From Myxococcales bacterium (GTDB lineage: Bacteria > Myxococcota_A > Polyangia > Polyangiales > Polyangiaceae), in the NCBI GenBank assembly GCA_020430845.1, contig JAGQJA010000048.1, forward strand, positions 1 through 41,087: a DNA stretch of 41,087 nt, given 5' to 3'. Position numbers and translations under genes: made by a program. Shown here piece after piece: positions 39,312 through 41,087 of this stretch (the first letter of the stretch is position 1; the number at the start of each line of letters is the position of its first letter). The notes beneath the pieces are model-generated. The model saw only the letters and a list, made by a program, of their open reading frames with translations. It did not search any database and was not told where the DNA came from.

Positions 39312-40703
39312 GTGGGGTCTCCTCCGGTGCAACCTGGAGATGTGCTCGGGGGCAAGTACCGTGTCGAACGGGTGCTCGGCGCCGGCGGCATGGGCGTCGT
39401 CGTCGCCGCGCGGCACGTCGACCTCGGGCATCGCTTCGCCCTGAAGTTCATGTTGCGTGAGGCGATGACGGATCCGGCGGCCACGGAGCGCTTCATGCGC
39501 GAAGCGCGGGCCGCTGTCCAGCTCCAGAGCCCTCACACGGCGCGCGTCAGCGACGTCGGGCGCCTGAGCAGCGGCGAGCCGTACATGGTCATGGAGTACC
39601 TCGAGGGGCGTGATCTCGACGCCGTCGTGGTGCAGCACGGGCCGCTCGCGCCGCCCGTCGCCGTCGAGTACGTGCTCCAAGCCAGCGAGGCCATCGCCGA
39701 GGCGCACGCGCTCGGCATCGTCCACCGCGACGTCAAGCTCAAGAACCTCTTCCTCACGCGGGCGGTCGACGGGCGCGATCTCGTGAAGGTGCTCGACTTC
39801 GGCCTCGCCAAGACGGTCGGCAGCGCCGGGGAGGTCTCGCTCACGCAGACGAGCGCCGTCTTCGGATCGCCGCAGTACATGTCGCCCGAGCAGATGAAGT
39901 CGGCCAAGGACGTCGACGGTCGCGCCGACATATGGGCGCTCGGCGTGTGCCTCTACGAGCTGCTCACGGCCCGCCTGCCGTTCGACGGGTCGACGATGCC
40001 CGAGATCTGCGCGATGGTGCTCAAGGACGAGCCGGCGCCGCCGTCGACCGTGGTCGACACGGTGCCGCCCGATCTCGAGGCGATCGTGCTCCGGTGCCTC
40101 GAGAAGGATCCCGAGCGGCGCTTCCAGTCGGTCGCCGACCTCGCGCACGCGCTCGAGCCGTTCGGTGCGCGATCGGGATCCAGCGCGCGCATCCGCAACG
40201 TCGCGGCCGCCGCCGCGCGCGCCACGCCCCGCGACGACGCCACGCGCTTCGGCGTCGCCGATCTGCCGGTCGAGCCAGACGAGGCGAAGACGGTCAACGC
40301 GTGGCAGTCGGGCGGTGCGCACGGTCCCAAGGAGACGCGCACCCGCGTCGTGATGAGCGCGGCGCTCGGCGTGAGCGTCGCGGCGATCATCTTGCTCGCG
40401 ACGACCCTCGCCGTCTTCATCGTGCGCCTCCGGCGACCTTCGACCGACCCCGTCGCGGCGCCGATGCTGCAGAGCGCCGACGCGCCCGCGGCCCCGGGTG
40501 GAGCGGGCACGTCACCGGTGATCGCGCCGAGCCCCGCCGACGCGCCGGTCGCCGTCGCGCGGCCGCCTTCGATCCCCGTGCTCCCCGACGCGGGCGCGGG
40601 CGCCGCGCCGACCCCGACCTGGACGCCGCCGCCGCGAAAGACGTCCACGCCTTCCCGCCCTCCGCCGCCGCCGCCGAAGCCCGCGGCGAGCAACCGCCTC
40701 TGA
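39312..40703 (+). CDS. Membrane Ser/Thr protein kinase (PknB-like)
   Basis: This 463-residue kinase has a catalytic domain at about residues 14-280: GAGGMGVV glycine loop, ALKFML with the ATP Lys, HRDVKLKN catalytic loop, DFGLAK and [11 protein letters not shown] in the activation segment. A linker with DDATRF, then one TM helix ([18 protein letters not shown] near residue 365), and a Pro/Ala-rich extracytoplasmic tail follow. Start GTG at 39312 is set by the adjacent -10; GTG 39288 adds eight residues. Such kinases are abundant in myxobacteria and signal to the envelope. A TPR gene begins 4 nt after its stop, a likely partner or substrate. Confidence 0.93.
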   Translation: MGSPPVQPGDVLGGKYRVERVLGAGGMGVVVAARHVDLGHRFALKFMLREAMTDPAATERFMREARAAVQLQSPHTARVSDVGRLSSGEPYMVMEYLEGRDLDAVVVQHGPLAPPVAVEYVLQASEAIAEAHALGIVHRDVKLKNLFLTRAVDGRDLVKVLDFGLAKTVGSAGEVSLTQTSAVFGSPQYMSPEQMKSAKDVDGRADIWALGVCLYELLTARLPFDGSTMPEICAMVLKDEPAPPSTVVDTVPPDLEAIVLRCLEKDPERRFQSVADLAHALEPFGARSGSSARIRNVAAAAARATPRDDATRFGVADLPVEPDEAKTVNAWQSGGAHGPKETRTRVVMSAALGVSVAAIILLATTLAVFIVRLRRPSTDPVAAPMLQSADAPAAPGGAGTSPVIAPSPADAPVAVARPPSIPVLPDAGAGAAPTPTWTPPPRKTSTPSRPPPPPPKPAASNRL

Positions 40704-40707
40704 CCCC

Positions 40708-41087
40708 ATGTCCGACGCTCGCAGACCCCACAAGCCACTCACGTGCCGGACCGTCGCGCTGCTCGCCGCGGCCCTCGTGCTCTCGACCTCGGCGCTGGCG
40801 CGCGCCGACGGACCCGACCCGCGCGCGGTCGAGCACTTCGAGGCCGGGGTCAAGCTGCGCGATCAAGGCAAGACGTCGGGCGCGATCGCCGAGTTCGAGG
40901 CGAGCCTCGCCGCAGAGCCCTCGGTGGGCGCGCACCTCAACCTCGGCAACCTGTTCGCAGGAACGGACGCTGCCCGTGCCTACCGGCACTACGTCGAGGC
41001 GCTGCGCCTGGCCGAGGCCCGCAACGACGATCGCGTGAAGGACGTCAAGGACGCCACCGACGCGCTGCTCGGCCGCGCGCCGCACGT
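40708..41087 (+). CDS. TPR-domain exported protein (3' end cut by window)
   Basis: The first 126 codons are visible; the gene runs off the right edge. The signal region is TCRTVALLAAALVLSTSALARA, followed by ADGPDPRAVEHFEAGVKLRDQGKTSGAIAEFEASLAAEPSVGAHLNLGNLFAGTDAARAYRHYVEALRLAEAR in TPR-like helices. It resembles the first half of the TPR proteins at 14363 and 19953. The 4-nt distance from the kinase gene suggests one transcript. Whether it has the proline linker and TM hairpin cannot be seen. Confidence 0.78.
   Translation, partial: MSDARRPHKPLTCRTVALLAAALVLSTSALARADGPDPRAVEHFEAGVKLRDQGKTSGAIAEFEASLAAEPSVGAHLNLGNLFAGTDAARAYRHYVEALRLAEARNDDRVKDVKDATDALLGRAPH

Noticed and set aside
37854-40322. 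822-residue version of TrmFO
   Set aside because: The first 355 residues are antisense to the Ser/Thr kinase; TrmFO proper begins at MKVTIVGAG.
1-41087. tRNA, rRNA, IS elements, prophage or integrase genes
   Set aside because: I saw no cloverleaf-like sequence, transposase or integrase motif, or terminal repeats flanking a gene.

Overview
The window is about 41 kb of very GC-rich DNA, densely packed with genes and with almost no intergenic space. It looks chromosomal and myxobacterial, most likely from the Polyangiales/Sorangiineae. This is inferred from codon use, many lipoproteins with Asp/Ala- or Cys-rich tails, TPR/PEGA proteins with proline linkers, and a one-TM Ser/Thr kinase next to a TPR gene. 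I see no tRNA, rRNA, CRISPR, IS element or phage gene, and no gene-free stretch over 300 bases.

Layout. 1-7183 (minus): two coupled beta-propeller lipoprotein genes, a PrsW-type membrane protease, then a tightly coupled set of two FadL-like outer-membrane barrels and a propeller lipoprotein. 7227-8291: an RlmN-like radical SAM enzyme. 8387-9972 (plus): tatB-tatC, facing rsfS and proA (10003-11940, minus). 11955-14240: a GT-C-like membrane protein and a small OMP. 14363-18263: a TPR protein, a Cys-rich lipoprotein, a possible NYN-like protein, an alpha/beta-hydrolase lipoprotein and an unknown protein. 18320-19633: thrC. 19663-23316: a small lipoprotein, a PEGA/TPR protein, a GT2-Rossmann fusion, methylmalonyl-CoA epimerase and an unknown lipoprotein. 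23322-28256: plsB, a small unknown gene, mepA and an orphan DNA methyltransferase. 28253-37153: sulfur assimilation. 37187-41087: a Cys-repeat lipoprotein, trmFO, a Ser/Thr kinase and a partial TPR gene.

The sulfur region is the best-integrated system. A SutR-like XRE-cupin regulator sits between two transcription units. On the plus strand are sat, cysC, siroheme sulfite/nitrite reductase, APS-type cysH and an SsuA-like binding protein. On the minus strand are an SsuB-like ATPase, an SsuC-like permease and the siroheme methyltransferase cobA. A Met8-like siroheme dehydrogenase/chelatase gene runs into cobA tail to tail with a 105-bp overlap. Both ssuB and sat carry a 14-bp palindrome exactly 3 nt before the ATG. 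In each it covers a -10 hexamer placed for leaderless transcription, which suggests one regulator represses both units.

Two window-wide signals deserve attention. First, about a third of the transcription-unit starts have a TANNNT hexamer 5-10 nt before the start codon, often as (TG)CTAtnCT. This points to leaderless or very short-leader mRNAs. Second, short AT-rich interrupted palindromes (for example TGTA-N3-TACA) recur inside coding regions and force rare codons, suggesting selection on the DNA itself.
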